A DNA stretch of 27,825 nt from Candidatus Thorarchaeota archaeon (GTDB lineage: Archaea; Asgardarchaeota; Thorarchaeia; Thorarchaeales; Thorarchaeaceae). How positions within the stretch are numbered: position 1 is the stretch's first letter; every line of letters begins with the position of its first letter. Shown here piece by piece: positions 1 to 8,265 of this stretch. The position numbers and the translations under genes were made by a program. The notes under the pieces were generated by a model, which worked only from the letters and a program-made list of their open reading frames with translations, was not told the DNA's origin and ran no database searches. The stretch is taken from the NCBI GenBank assembly GCA_004524595.1, contig SDOA01000050.1, positions 1-27,825 of the forward strand, read 5' to 3'.

Positions 1-125
1 TATCTACTATTAATGTAAGACCTGAGAGAATCTGATCTGCTTGCTGCAGCTACTTGCTGAGTTGAAGCTGCTAACAGTACTATCATGAATGCAAATGCTA
101 TGGTAACTACCTTAACTCGTTTCAT
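1..125 (-). CDS. Exported protein, N-terminal fragment (runs off the left edge)
   Basis: The minus strand from an ATG at 125 stays open for 41 codons to the window edge. The translation has a textbook signal peptide: basic n-region (MKRVK), hydrophobic core (residues about 6-19, VVTIAFAFMIVLLA) and a small-residue region near AAAS at about residues 27-30 suitable for cleavage. A GGGATG Shine-Dalgarno-like stretch lies 5 nt upstream of the ATG. Only the export signal and about ten mature residues are inside the window, so no function can be given. It is too short here to appear in a normal ORF list, but signal peptide and SD together make it credible. Confidence 0.6.
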   Translation of the reverse strand, partial: MKRVKVVTIAFAFMIVLLAASTQQVAAASRSDSLRSYINSR

Positions 126-425
126 AAATACATCCCGGTCAAATTTGATAGAGCTGAGAAGGTTGGCTCAGCGTGATGTGAGTCGGACTGGGGCTCGGTT
201 ATTAACGTTTCCCCTTTTTAACAGTCGTACTATCTTTATCTGTATATTGCAAAAATGAGATTTATCTCGTTAAGACATGCTGATAAGAGAACATATCATT
301 TCAATACATGGGAGTTGATGACTCTATAATTACTGTCGGAGCATGTGCGATTAAGAAACTGTGAGCAGCTGAAACTTGCTCTTCTCATTATAATTTATTG
401 GAGTATAATTATTCAAATTAAATTC
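126..425. other. Intergenic region between the exported protein and thioredoxin reductase
   Basis: No convincing gene in this 300-base stretch. It should hold the minus-strand promoter of the exported protein: a TTAAAAAG stretch (minus strand, about 215-222) is the best TATA candidate and would give a leader of about 65 nt. A short perfect inverted repeat, GAGAT-TT-ATCTC, lies at 257-268 and could be an operator. Downstream of thioredoxin reductase the sequence is AT-rich, with no strong hairpin. Confidence 0.35.
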
Positions 426-1379
426 CTAGGCATATCCAATTGGACCTCTCTGAATTCGTCTTATGTATGAATAAGCCGAGTCTGCAGCGATAGCACCATG
501 ACCAACAGCTACTGCAATTTGTTTCATTGATTCAACGACGTCTCCAGCTGCAAAGACCCCTGGAATATTTGTTGCCTGTTTTGCATTTACTAAGATCTCC
601 CCACGTTCGTTAGTTTCCACGCCGATACTCTTTGCTAATGCACTCTCTGGTTTTGAACCAAGCGCAATAAAAACCCCATCTATGCTAAGTGATTTCTGCT
701 CCTTTGTCTTAACATTCTCAAGGACTAGTTCATTGACTAGATCTTCACCTTTGATCTCTTTAACAACTGTATCCCATAGAATCTCAACTTCCGAATTGAA
801 TACATAATCTTGGACAATTTTCTCTGCGCGAAGTCCATCTCGTCGATGAATCAGATAGACCTTCTTTGTAACCTCGGTGAGGTATAATGCTTCTGTGACT
901 GCAGTATTTCCCCCGCCAATTACTGCTACAATCTTATCTCTGAATAGGGGTCCATCACATGTTGCACAGAATGAAACGCCACGACCAGTGAGCATTTCTT
1001 CTCCTGGAACATCCAGATGTTTGTGCCCTCCTCCAGTAGCAATGATAATTGCTTTTGCTCTGTATACACCTCTTCTAGTATCTAAAAGAAAATCGCCATC
1101 AACGCCCTCTCTGTCAATACTGCGAACATCCGTGATCTCCTTGATGATTGCACCACATTTCTTGACCTGTTCTTTCATTTTACTGGCGAGGTCAATACCT
1201 ACAATGAATGTATATCCTGGATAATTCTCAATACCTGGGCTTGTCGCTTGAGCGCCTCCTAGCACCTTAGACTCAAGTAATAATATCTTGAGTCCATATC
1301 TTGCTCCATATATGGCGGCAGTCATTCCTGCTGGACCACCCCCAATGACTATTAATTCCCAGACTAAGTCTTCTGTCAC
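426..1379 (-). CDS. trxB: Thioredoxin reductase (NADPH-dependent, FAD flavoprotein)
   Basis: 317 aa, the usual length for low-molecular-weight thioredoxin reductases. Seen: N-terminal FAD-binding GGGPAG at residues 13-18; the redox-active CATC disulphide at Cys138 and Cys141; an inserted NAD(P)H-binding motif GGGNTA at about 155-160 followed by an HRRD segment typical of NADPH-preferring enzymes; and the C-terminal FAD motif GVFAAGDV. By family, it reduces thioredoxin or glutaredoxin-like proteins in the cytoplasm with NAD(P)H. The start is GTG at 1379, set by a GGAG SD about 9 nt upstream. It lies 79 bp downstream of the P-loop gene on the same strand; co-transcription is possible but not shown. 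The cofactor could be NADPH or something else, as some archaeal homologues do not use NADPH. Confidence 0.95.
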   Translation of the reverse strand: MTEDLVWELIVIGGGPAGMTAAIYGARYGLKILLLESKVLGGAQATSPGIENYPGYTFIVGIDLASKMKEQVKKCGAIIKEITDVRSIDREGVDGDFLLDTRRGVYRAKAIIIATGGGHKHLDVPGEEMLTGRGVSFCATCDGPLFRDKIVAVIGGGNTAVTEALYLTEVTKKVYLIHRRDGLRAEKIVQDYVFNSEVEILWDTVVKEIKGEDLVNELVLENVKTKEQKSLSIDGVFIALGSKPESALAKSIGVETNERGEILVNAKQATNIPGVFAAGDVVESMKQIAVAVGHGAIAADSAYSYIRRIQRGPIGYA

Positions 1380-1458
1380 TTCTCTATCTCCGTCGTTTCT
1401 ATCCCTAATATGCAGTGTGAGATTGCTTACATGTGCTTAATTATTTCTTTCCTGTGTA

Positions 1459-2307
1459 TCAGTAGATTCCTATGTTTTTTAATTGAGAGGAATCCAATCC
1501 ATTCATTGGTCGAATCTGTATCTTAGCGGTTGGTTTGAGAAGGTCTGAAACTCTGCTAAAGGTGACTTCTCTAATTGGCAGAGCATTTCTTTTTGATAGG
1601 TATGATGCCTTCTTGAAACGCTCTGGGTCGTAACTAAAAACATGCCCGGGGCTCACAGCCAGTACATGATCCACCTGCTCCAAGTCATTCCAAGGCCATG
1701 TTGAATCATTGAACGATTCGATTATGACAGAATCTGACGCTCTCTCGATTAGTGCAAATGAATCTGAAACAATCTCTTCGAAATGGAGTTCTTCATACTC
1801 TTGAAATGTTTCAAGAGTATTAGCTGTTTGAATACTTGAACCATGAGATAATCTGTCTATTTCATCTGATCTAATAATTACGCGCTCTTCTTCTACAAGT
1901 GATTGTGCAAGGAGGATTGTTGTATCAATCTTACCATTAACTGGTCTACTAAACCTCTGCATAATCAGTACTGCACTAGAACCTCCGAGTCCTAATGTTC
2001 CGTGGATGTTTTGAAGAGGTTTTTCAATCTTTGCAGGTACGAATAGGCTATGGATTGGATTCGCCAAAGTACTCTCAGTCTTCAATTCCAGTCGATTCTT
2101 CATGATAGTTGCATCTTTGGAAACTAACTGACCGGTCTCAAGACAATGCCTCGTGTGTTCATAATTATACCAATAGTTATGACCACTGATAGGTTTGAAG
2201 TATTCGACTAATTGACCAGAGTCTTTGAAACAAGTAGCCAGATTCGCAGCCAGACTGGTTTTTCCTGAGTCAAAGCTATTTGCACCTACTATCAATATTC
2301 TGGCCAT
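1459..2307 (-). CDS. BioD-like P-loop NTPase of unknown function
   Basis: 282 aa. The N-terminus reads MARILIVGANSFDSGKTS, a Walker A loop (GANSFDSGKT, residues 8-17) of the SIMIBI type, followed by a helix and a FKPISG segment that resembles the YKPV of dethiobiotin synthetase and CobB/CobQ-like proteins. A VIIESFND stretch near residue 195 may be Walker B. No biotin or cobalamin genes are nearby, so a dethiobiotin synthetase role is not supported; I would call it only an ATP- or GTP-binding protein. ATG start at 2307 with a GAGGA SD about 9 nt upstream. It begins 67 bp after the thermosome stop, just past the thermosome terminator, so it may rely partly on read-through. No membrane segment is seen. 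Confidence 0.6.
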   Translation of the reverse strand: MARILIVGANSFDSGKTSLAANLATCFKDSGQLVEYFKPISGHNYWYNYEHTRHCLETGQLVSKDATIMKNRLELKTESTLANPIHSLFVPAKIEKPLQNIHGTLGLGGSSAVLIMQRFSRPVNGKIDTTILLAQSLVEEERVIIRSDEIDRLSHGSSIQTANTLETFQEYEELHFEEIVSDSFALIERASDSVIIESFNDSTWPWNDLEQVDHVLAVSPGHVFSYDPERFKKASYLSKRNALPIREVTFSRVSDLLKPTAKIQIRPMNGLDSSQLKNIGIY

Positions 2308-2337
2308 CTTCAGAATCCTCGGTGGAAAAAAGAAATT

Positions 2338-2357
2338 ATGGAGCCATGAGGCTCCAT
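2338..2357 (-). terminator. Hairpin terminator after the thermosome gene
   Basis: Perfect 8-bp inverted repeat (ATGGAGCC at 2338-2345 and GGCTCCAT at 2350-2357) with a 4-nt loop, 18 nt past the thermosome stop. On the minus strand it is followed by a T-rich tract (TAATTTCTTTTTTCC). Hairpin plus U-tract looks like a terminator; in archaea the U-tract alone may suffice. Confidence 0.6.
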
Positions 2358-2374
2358 TTCATCCATGTCCGAAA

Positions 2375-4045
2375 TTACATCATTCCAGGAGGCATGCCGC
2401 CCATGCCACCCATACCGCCCATTCCACCCATACCTTCGGCACCTGGTGGAGGACCTGAGGTTGCTTTTGCAGCGATGACATCATCAATCCTGAGAATCAT
2501 CTGTGCTGCTTCAGCAGCTGAACGAATGGCTTGGCTCTTGACACGAGCTGGTTCAATAACTCCAGCTTTCATCATGTCCGCGCTCTTACCTTTAGCAACA
2601 TCAACACCATGCCAGATACCGGCTTCTACTGAGTGGTCTTTGTTCAAATCCGCAATAATGTCGATAGGATCATGACCGCCATTCTCTGCAAGGGTTTTTG
2701 GAATGACACGCAATGATTCAGCAAAAGCTTCAATTGCTAACTGTTCACGGCCACCAACTTTGTTGGCATAAGATTCCAGACGCTTTGCAATCTCGGCTTC
2801 GATCGAACCACCACCTGCTACGTAGGTGCCATCCTCGACAACATTTCTGACCACAGAGAGTGCGTCATGAAGAGCTCTCTCTGCCTCATCGACAACATGT
2901 TCGGTACCGCCACGAATGACGATTGAAACTGCTTTTGGATCTTTGCAGTCTCTAACGTAGACAAGTTTGTCATCTCCAATCCTGACTTCTTCAACAAGAC
3001 CTGCTTTGCCTAGGCTCTCCTTGCTGAGTTCATTCAGACTTGAAGCAATTGATGCCCCAGTGGCTTTACTGAGCTTCTCGATCGTGCTCTTCTTTGCTCT
3101 TCGGATAGCAATGATTCCGTGCTTGGCCAAGTAATGCTGAGCGACATCATCGATACCCTTCTGACAGACGAGAACATTAGCTTCAGAAGCAATGATCTTG
3201 TCAACCATGTTCTTGAGCATGCGCTCCTCCTCGTTTAAGAAGGCTTGAATCTGTTCTGGGCTGTCAATCTTAATCTCTGCATCAAACTCAGTTTTCTCGA
3301 CCTCAATAGCTGCATTAACAAGAGCAATCCTTGCATTTTCCAATTTCCTTGGCATTGATGCATGAACGATCTCTTTATCGATCACCATTCCAGTAACAAG
3401 CTCGGTTTCAGTGAGGCTCTTACCTTGTTTCTTAATGACCTCGATCATGTCAATGTCTGCTCTGGTAGTGCCATCTGCACGCTTCTCAGCAATCTGAAGG
3501 ATAGCATCAACAGCAATCTTTGCAAAGTGGTCCTTAGAACCAACGACTGATTTGCTGTTCATAGATGTTGAAGCAATACTAGTAAGGACTTTTTTGTCCA
3601 TACCATCCATAGTAACTGCTATGTCTTTGAGTATCTTGGTTGCTTCTTCAGCAGCCTTCTGATAACCACTCACAAGAATTGTGGGATGAATCTTCTTCTC
3701 AAGTAGTTCCTGTGCTCTCTTCAGAAGTTCACCAGCAATGACGACCGAAGTAGTTGTACCATCGCCAGTTTCCTGGTCTTGGCTCTTTGACACCTCCACG
3801 AGCATCTTTGCTGCTGGGTGCTGAACATCAATCTCCTTTAGAATTGAAGCGCCATCGTTTGTAATAGTCACATCTCCGAGACTGTCAATGAGCATCTTGT
3901 CCATGCCACGTGGGCCTAAAGTGGACTTTACAGCATCAGAGATTACAATACCAGCCATGATATTGTTCTGTTGTGCGGACTTGCCGCGTGTTCTTGAAGT
4001 ACCCTCCTTTAGAATGAGGATGGGTGTTCCAGATAACTGTGCCAT
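2375..4045 (-). CDS. ths: Thermosome subunit (group II chaperonin)
   Basis: 556 aa, full length for an archaeal CCT/TCP-1 relative that folds proteins in an ATP-driven double ring in the cytoplasm. Seen: [12 protein letters not shown] near residue 43; the ATP-site [10 protein letters not shown] and the [13 protein letters not shown] loop (about 62-105); [13 protein letters not shown] in the second equatorial half; and a C-terminal tail of GGM repeats ending PPGMM, typical of thermosomes and lining the ring cavity. ATG at 4045 with a GGGGAT SD about 6 nt upstream. It is read alone from a long upstream region holding a 20-bp direct repeat, and is closed by a hairpin terminator. Only one subunit gene is in the window, so homo- or hetero-oligomer cannot be told. 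Confidence 0.97.
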   Translation of the reverse strand: MAQLSGTPILILKEGTSRTRGKSAQQNNIMAGIVISDAVKSTLGPRGMDKMLIDSLGDVTITNDGASILKEIDVQHPAAKMLVEVSKSQDQETGDGTTTSVVIAGELLKRAQELLEKKIHPTILVSGYQKAAEEATKILKDIAVTMDGMDKKVLTSIASTSMNSKSVVGSKDHFAKIAVDAILQIAEKRADGTTRADIDMIEVIKKQGKSLTETELVTGMVIDKEIVHASMPRKLENARIALVNAAIEVEKTEFDAEIKIDSPEQIQAFLNEEERMLKNMVDKIIASEANVLVCQKGIDDVAQHYLAKHGIIAIRRAKKSTIEKLSKATGASIASSLNELSKESLGKAGLVEEVRIGDDKLVYVRDCKDPKAVSIVIRGGTEHVVDEAERALHDALSVVRNVVEDGTYVAGGGSIEAEIAKRLESYANKVGGREQLAIEAFAESLRVIPKTLAENGGHDPIDIIADLNKDHSVEAGIWHGVDVAKGKSADMMKAGVIEPARVKSQAIRSAAEAAQMILRIDDVIAAKATSGPPPGAEGMGGMGGMGGMGGMPPGMM

Positions 4046-4076
4046 TTTTATCCCCTAATTATTTGGTTTTTCGTGG

Positions 4077-4104
4077 GCTATTTCATGACCTATTCCGAAA
4101 TAGC
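4077..4104. repeat. 8-bp inverted repeat in the thermosome leader
   Basis: GCTATTTC at 4077-4084 and GAAATAGC at 4097-4104 form a perfect inverted repeat with a 12-nt spacer, 32-59 nt upstream of the thermosome ATG. It could be a protein-binding site or an RNA hairpin in the 5' leader. No function is shown. Confidence 0.5.
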
Positions 4105-4120
4105 ACACTATTCATTTGCT

Positions 4121-4175
4121 AAAACTGTACAAGCACTTCGGCTTATACTTCTGATAAAACTGTACAAGCACTTCG
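4121..4175 (-). promoter_or_regulatory. Two 20-bp direct repeats in the thermosome promoter (putative operator)
   Basis: The 20-mer AAAACTGTACAAGCACTTCG occurs without a mismatch at 4121-4140 and 4156-4175, 35 bp apart (start to start), about 76-130 bp upstream of the thermosome ATG. TATA-like sequences lie beside and between the copies. An exact tandem 20-mer outside coding sequence, in front of a gene that is heat-regulated in most archaea, suggests a regulator binding as two dimers. The regulator is unknown. Confidence 0.55.
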
Positions 4176-4386
4176 CTTTTAAAACTTACCACATGTCTGT
4201 TTAGAATTATTGAATTGTACATTCTCTTTCATACAATCCCTTTATCATTGAAAAGCAAAGGTACACATTGAAGTTTTTTCAGATTCTGAAGATGATACAA
4301 AGTCAAACGACTGGGACATAGTACATCCCTTTTCCATGCGATTTACTTATCTATAAACCACCATCATATTGTGTCGAGGGATTTGA

Positions 4387-4938
4387 TTGACAGACAATAA
4401 CCATGTCAAATTAGATTTGATAGGGGTAAGCCCTTGGTTAATGGGCGAGATAATGTTCTTTCTGATGCTTGTCTTGCCCTTGGGTCTATACCCTATATCG
4501 GTTCCAGTTGATTCGAGCATGGGATTCGTATACCTTGAACCACTACTATACAGTATTCTATGGACCTTACGCTCAATCGATTTCTCTTTTAACCTCCTCT
4601 GGCTTGAAACAGATTTTCTGATGCATACCCTTCCTACCATTTTCTTTGATGTGATTTACATACTGACAATTGTCGGATTCTACAAAGGTCTCTTTTCAAA
4701 GAGAATCACATTGATAATTGGAACATTCAGTTTTCTATTCCCAATGGCACTACAAGAAATGGTCGAAGGTATCATTCTCTCTAGTGGATTCTATATTGGT
4801 CCACTCCCAACCATTTTCATATTTAGCCTAATCCTACTCTACCGGATTCCAGGGCCTGAATATGTATTTATGACCAATCTTGACGAAGCAAATGACGATA
4901 TATCATCGGATTATACTGAGACAGGGATTGAAATGTAG
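4387..4938 (+). CDS. Multi-pass membrane protein, paralogue of the next gene
   Basis: 183 aa, no family recognised. About four or five hydrophobic segments can be seen (residues about 17-35, 48-62, 78-97, 104-122 and 134-150), followed by an acidic hydrophilic C-terminal tail. It starts LDLIGVSPWLMGEIMFFLML and ends its membrane part with LLYRIPGPEYV; the next gene has matching LELYGVSPGTV and LLHKFREPELI, so the two are tandem duplicates. The start is TTG at 4387, chosen because a GAGGG SD sits 6 nt upstream and no in-frame ATG precedes the first hydrophobic segment. The two genes are separated by 1 nt and are probably translated together. Function unknown; a role in the cell membrane is all the sequence supports. 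Confidence 0.65.
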   Translation: MTDNNHVKLDLIGVSPWLMGEIMFFLMLVLPLGLYPISVPVDSSMGFVYLEPLLYSILWTLRSIDFSFNLLWLETDFLMHTLPTIFFDVIYILTIVGFYKGLFSKRITLIIGTFSFLFPMALQEMVEGIILSSGFYIGPLPTIFIFSLILLYRIPGPEYVFMTNLDEANDDISSDYTETGIEM

Positions 4939-4939
4939 A

Positions 4940-5563
4940 ATGTCCGAGGAACTCAATTCAGAATTGGAATTGTATGGTGTAAGTCCTGGAACTGTAGCGG
5001 TTATAATGATCTTAGTGACACTATTTTTGCCAGTGGGGGGTGTTAATCTAGTTAATCCGATTCCTTCATTATCAGGAGGATTACCTCCGTTTATCTACAG
5101 CGCATTATGGGCGATCTTCCTAGGAGATATAATGAGTCTTTGGTATCTCTTCAACCCTCTCTATTTTCTTTCAATAATTTGGCTAACCATTCCCCTTAGT
5201 TTAATGAATATACTATATATCCGGCAGATATTGCGTTACTTTATGGGCTCAAGTTCTAGATATAGTGTAGTCATGGTTGGGCTACTGTCGTTAATTGTTC
5301 CAACTATCCTTTCACTCTACATTACTCTAGCGGGATTTCCCCTTGGTCTTGTCATACCTATCCCAATTCAGTTTGTTACCGGACTTGTTCTTCTTCATAA
5401 GTTTAGAGAACCTGAGCTGATTGCGCCTTGGTCTGGTGTCTATATTGATTGGTCTTGGTGGAGATCGGAAAGGCGAAGAGGAAAGGATGAATCATCGAAG
5501 ATACCTTCATTCTCACAGCGTCTTGTAGATCATGAAGCAGATTGGTTAGAAGAAGAATGGTAG
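4940..5563 (+). CDS. Multi-pass membrane protein, paralogue of the preceding gene
   Basis: 207 aa from ATG 4940, which lies 1 nt after the stop of the upstream paralogue; the frame is open further upstream but would overlap that gene. A weak AGGGA lies about 13 nt before the ATG, consistent with coupled translation. Five hydrophobic segments are seen (about residues 16-35, 48-65, 72-95, 107-125 and 130-150). Unlike its partner it has a longer charged C-terminal tail (about residues 163-207) rich in Trp, Arg and Glu, which may lie in the cytoplasm. No catalytic motif or known family is recognised. The pair is followed 72 bp later by the kor operon, but nothing ties them in function. Confidence 0.65.
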   Translation: MSEELNSELELYGVSPGTVAVIMILVTLFLPVGGVNLVNPIPSLSGGLPPFIYSALWAIFLGDIMSLWYLFNPLYFLSIIWLTIPLSLMNILYIRQILRYFMGSSSRYSVVMVGLLSLIVPTILSLYITLAGFPLGLVIPIPIQFVTGLVLLHKFREPELIAPWSGVYIDWSWWRSERRRGKDESSKIPSFSQRLVDHEADWLEEEW

Positions 5564-5635
5564 AGAACTTTCTATCGAGCTAACGAAGCACATAAGAACA
5601 GCAGTAGTATGTGAAATAGTACTTTTAAGAGAGTA

Positions 5636-7360
5636 GTGACAATGGATATTAGCTTCAATATAGGCGGTGCTGCTGGTCAAGGCATTGATACTATTGGTGA
5701 CTTACTCACTGAGGTCTTTGTTCAGACTGGTTTCTACACGTTTACAATTAAAGACTTTGAATCTCGAATCAGGGGTGGATATAATTTCACTCAAATTCGC
5801 GTCAGTGATAAACCAGTATATGCATCAGTAAATCATATAGATATCATAATTGCTTTGACCCGTGATGCTGTTGTGAATCAACGGGACAAGCTTACTGAAG
5901 GCGGAGTCATCATTTTTGACGAAACAATTGAATTCGACGATTTAGAGGTATGTCATTTTCCAGCACCTCTTGAGAAGACAGCTAAGGAAATAGGTGGCAA
6001 CGTTCGTATGATGAATGCTGCCGCTTTGGGAGCTATACTTTCCGTCCTTAGTTTCCCCTTCAGTGTAGTAGAAGACGCATTGAACAGTATCTTTGGAAGA
6101 AAAGGGAAAGCAATTGTTGAAGGCAATGTAAATGTTGCTAGAGCGATGTACGACCTCACCAAGAAGAAATTTACGGGCACTTGCAAATATAACCTTGAAA
6201 CGTTGGAAAAAGGACCATGCAAAGACAAGCTCTTACTGACTGGGAATCGTGCACTAGCTCTAGGAGCAATTGCGTCCAATCTAAAATGGATCTCTGCCTA
6301 TCCAATGAGTCCTTCAACATCTGTCTTCATTGATATCATGACATATTCTAATCAACTTAAGATTGGAGCTTTACAGACCGAAGATGAGATTGCAGCGATT
6401 ACAATGGCTATCGGTGCGTCATATGCTGGAGCCCGTTCGATGGTGACAACATCTGGCGGTGGGTTTTCTCTTATGGTAGAGGCAGTTGGTTTTGCAGCAA
6501 TGTCTGAAACCCCTATTGTTATTTACAATGCTCAGAGACCCGGACCAAGTACTGGTCTTCCAACAAGAACAGAACAATCAGATTTATTCTTCATGGCTTT
6601 TTCAAGTCAAGGTGAGTTTCCAAGAATAATGCTTGCACCAAAGAGCCCTCAGGAATCCTTTGAAGTCGCAATTCGGGCATTCAATCTCGCAGAAAAATTC
6701 CAAGTTCCCGTTATGATATTGGGTGATCAATATCTTGCTGATTCTGTCATGAACATTCCAAGAATTGATGCATCTGGCGTCAAGATTGACCGTGGCAAGC
6801 TTGCGAAACCCGGAAAAGATCCTGCTTACAATAGATATCGGCTAACCGATGATGGTATTTCACCAAGAGCCTTTCCAGGCGATGAGGGAAAGGTCATCGT
6901 ATCAGCTGGCAATGTTCACAGGGAGGATGGACACATCACCGAGGATCCCGAAATCAGGAATCGCATGGTGCAGAAGTTTATGAATAAGATCCCATCAATA
7001 ATGTCGAGTCTTAATCCTCCGCAGGTATATGGTGATGAAAATGCTGAGACGACACTTCTTACTTGGGGTTCAACATGGGGCCCTGCATACGAAGCCATGA
7101 ATACTCTGTCAGAGAAAGGAGCGTCGATTAACCAATTACACTTCTGTGATATTTACCCGCTTCGAACTGAGAAATTACGTGAGGTGTTTGGAAAGGCTAA
7201 AAGGATCGTATCTATTGAGCAAAACGTCACGTCTCAGTTTTCATCACTTATTCGTATGGAAACTGGCCTCGGAGTAACAATGCACATCAACAAATATGAT
7301 GGCCGACCAATGACAGCAACTTGGATTATTGAGAAATTGAAGGAGGCTGGTATTGTATGA
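5636..7360 (+). CDS. korA: 2-oxoacid:ferredoxin oxidoreductase, fused gamma-alpha subunit (2-oxoglutarate type likely)
   Basis: 574 aa. Residues about 1-185 are the gamma domain (GGAAGQGIDTIGDLL near the start); about 195-430 the pyrimidine-binding alpha domain with YPMSPSTS, QTEDEIAAITMAIGAS and the RPGPSTGLPTRTEQSDL segment typical of KorA-type enzymes; the rest is the C-terminal alpha domain. With the beta subunit it oxidises a 2-oxoacid with CoA to acyl-CoA, CO2 and reduced ferredoxin, or runs in reverse. 2-oxoglutarate is favoured because fumarase and succinate dehydrogenase genes follow; pyruvate or branched-chain 2-oxoacids are not excluded. The start is GTG 5636 or ATG 5642, two codons apart; neither has a strong SD. 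It overlaps korB by 4 nt (ATGA). The gamma-alpha fusion matches the two-subunit enzymes of Sulfolobus and haloarchaea. Confidence 0.9.
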   Translation: MTMDISFNIGGAAGQGIDTIGDLLTEVFVQTGFYTFTIKDFESRIRGGYNFTQIRVSDKPVYASVNHIDIIIALTRDAVVNQRDKLTEGGVIIFDETIEFDDLEVCHFPAPLEKTAKEIGGNVRMMNAAALGAILSVLSFPFSVVEDALNSIFGRKGKAIVEGNVNVARAMYDLTKKKFTGTCKYNLETLEKGPCKDKLLLTGNRALALGAIASNLKWISAYPMSPSTSVFIDIMTYSNQLKIGALQTEDEIAAITMAIGASYAGARSMVTTSGGGFSLMVEAVGFAAMSETPIVIYNAQRPGPSTGLPTRTEQSDLFFMAFSSQGEFPRIMLAPKSPQESFEVAIRAFNLAEKFQVPVMILGDQYLADSVMNIPRIDASGVKIDRGKLAKPGKDPAYNRYRLTDDGISPRAFPGDEGKVIVSAGNVHREDGHITEDPEIRNRMVQKFMNKIPSIMSSLNPPQVYGDENAETTLLTWGSTWGPAYEAMNTLSEKGASINQLHFCDIYPLRTEKLREVFGKAKRIVSIEQNVTSQFSSLIRMETGLGVTMHINKYDGRPMTATWIIEKLKEAGIV

Positions 7361-8226
7361 TTACACCTGAGATGTTAGAAGGTCCGCAAAAAGTGACTTG
7401 GTGTACGGGATGTGGTAATTTTGGAATTCTTGCGGCACTGAATAAGGCTGTGATTGAATTAAATGAATCCTTGCACAACTTGGTAATCTCGTCTGGTATA
7501 GGCTGCTCTGGTAAGCTTCCTCATTATATTGGCGGAATCAACAGTTACCACACTCTCCATGGACGACCTATTCCAGTTGCTACAGGCATTCATCTTGCGA
7601 ATACAGATCTAAAGGTCATTGTTCATACTGGTGATGGCGACTGTCTAGGAGAGGGTCTTGGACATTTTGTTCATGCTGCCAGAAGAAATGTCAATCTGGC
7701 AGTATTCATACATAACAATGGAGTGAATGGACTTACAAAAGGCCAATTCTCACCTGCTGCACCCAGAGGTTATGTATCAAATACATCTCCACCTCCACCT
7801 GGTTCACCAATGGAACCAGTGAATCCGACTGCTCATGCAATTATCGCTGGTGCAACATTCGTAGCTCGTGGTTTCTCAGGCGACCAGAACGGACTGATTG
7901 AATTGATGGTGAATGCTATTCGTCATAGAGGTTTTGCGGTAGTAGACATATTACAGCCCTGTGTGACTTGGAATCGACAGCTCACATGGAAATTCTATAA
8001 CGAACACACCTACTCTCTTCAAGATAATGGTCATGATGAAACCGACAAAACCCAAGCTTTGCAAAAAGCTCTGGAGAATGGTGAACGATATCCCGTTGGT
8101 GTTTTTTATAATGTTGAAGCACCAGATTTGGCGTTAGGACTGGCACTACCTGAGAAAGGAGCCCTGAAAGATCACACGACAGATTTGAAAGACGTTCAAA
8201 AAATTATAGATGATTTGATGCTCTAG
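7357..8226 (+). CDS. korB: 2-oxoacid:ferredoxin oxidoreductase, beta subunit (TPP and Fe-S)
   Basis: 289 aa. Thiamine diphosphate site: GDGDCLGEGLGHFVHAAR followed by the HNN of the Mg-binding GDG...N motif (about residues 90-125). NGLTKGQFSP is a KorB-family segment. The cysteines expected to hold the single [4Fe-4S] cluster of two-subunit enzymes are all present: WCTGCG (Cys16, Cys19), GIGCSGK (Cys50) and LQPC (Cys202). No separate ferredoxin-like delta subunit is nearby, as expected for this class. Start ATG 7357 overlaps the korA stop by 4 nt, indicating translational coupling. Soluble cytoplasmic enzyme. Confidence 0.93.
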   Translation: MITPEMLEGPQKVTWCTGCGNFGILAALNKAVIELNESLHNLVISSGIGCSGKLPHYIGGINSYHTLHGRPIPVATGIHLANTDLKVIVHTGDGDCLGEGLGHFVHAARRNVNLAVFIHNNGVNGLTKGQFSPAAPRGYVSNTSPPPPGSPMEPVNPTAHAIIAGATFVARGFSGDQNGLIELMVNAIRHRGFAVVDILQPCVTWNRQLTWKFYNEHTYSLQDNGHDETDKTQALQKALENGERYPVGVFYNVEAPDLALGLALPEKGALKDHTTDLKDVQKIIDDLML

Positions 8227-8265
8227 AGAGATATCTTCTGAACTAAATAGCAGAGGATGATATAC

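Larger units (their letters stand above)
4046..4386. other. Divergent intergenic region, thermosome / membrane-protein pair
   Basis: 341 bases with no gene. The left half is the thermosome promoter (minus strand) with TATA-like TTTTAAAAG around 4176-4184 or TATAAG around 4143-4148, the 20-bp direct repeats, and an 8-bp inverted repeat. The right half should hold the plus-strand promoter of the membrane pair: an AT-rich TTATCTATAAACC at 4347-4359 is the best candidate, close to the SD at 4375-4380, implying a very short leader. Confidence 0.45.

Noticed and set aside
312..372. Possible C/D-box sRNA: TTGATGA at 315-321 and CTGA at 369-372 with a CTGT between them at 333-336.
   Set aside because: Box C is imperfect, no acceptable C' box was found, the second guide would be too long and the terminal stem is weak.
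2225..2675. Plus-strand open frames across the thermosome C-terminus, one with Pro-Met and Pro-Ile repeats.
   Set aside because: They are antisense readings of the GGM-repeat tail of the thermosome.
4347..4640. Minus-strand open frame opposite the first membrane protein.
   Set aside because: Very basic shadow of the plus-strand gene, with no recognisable motif.
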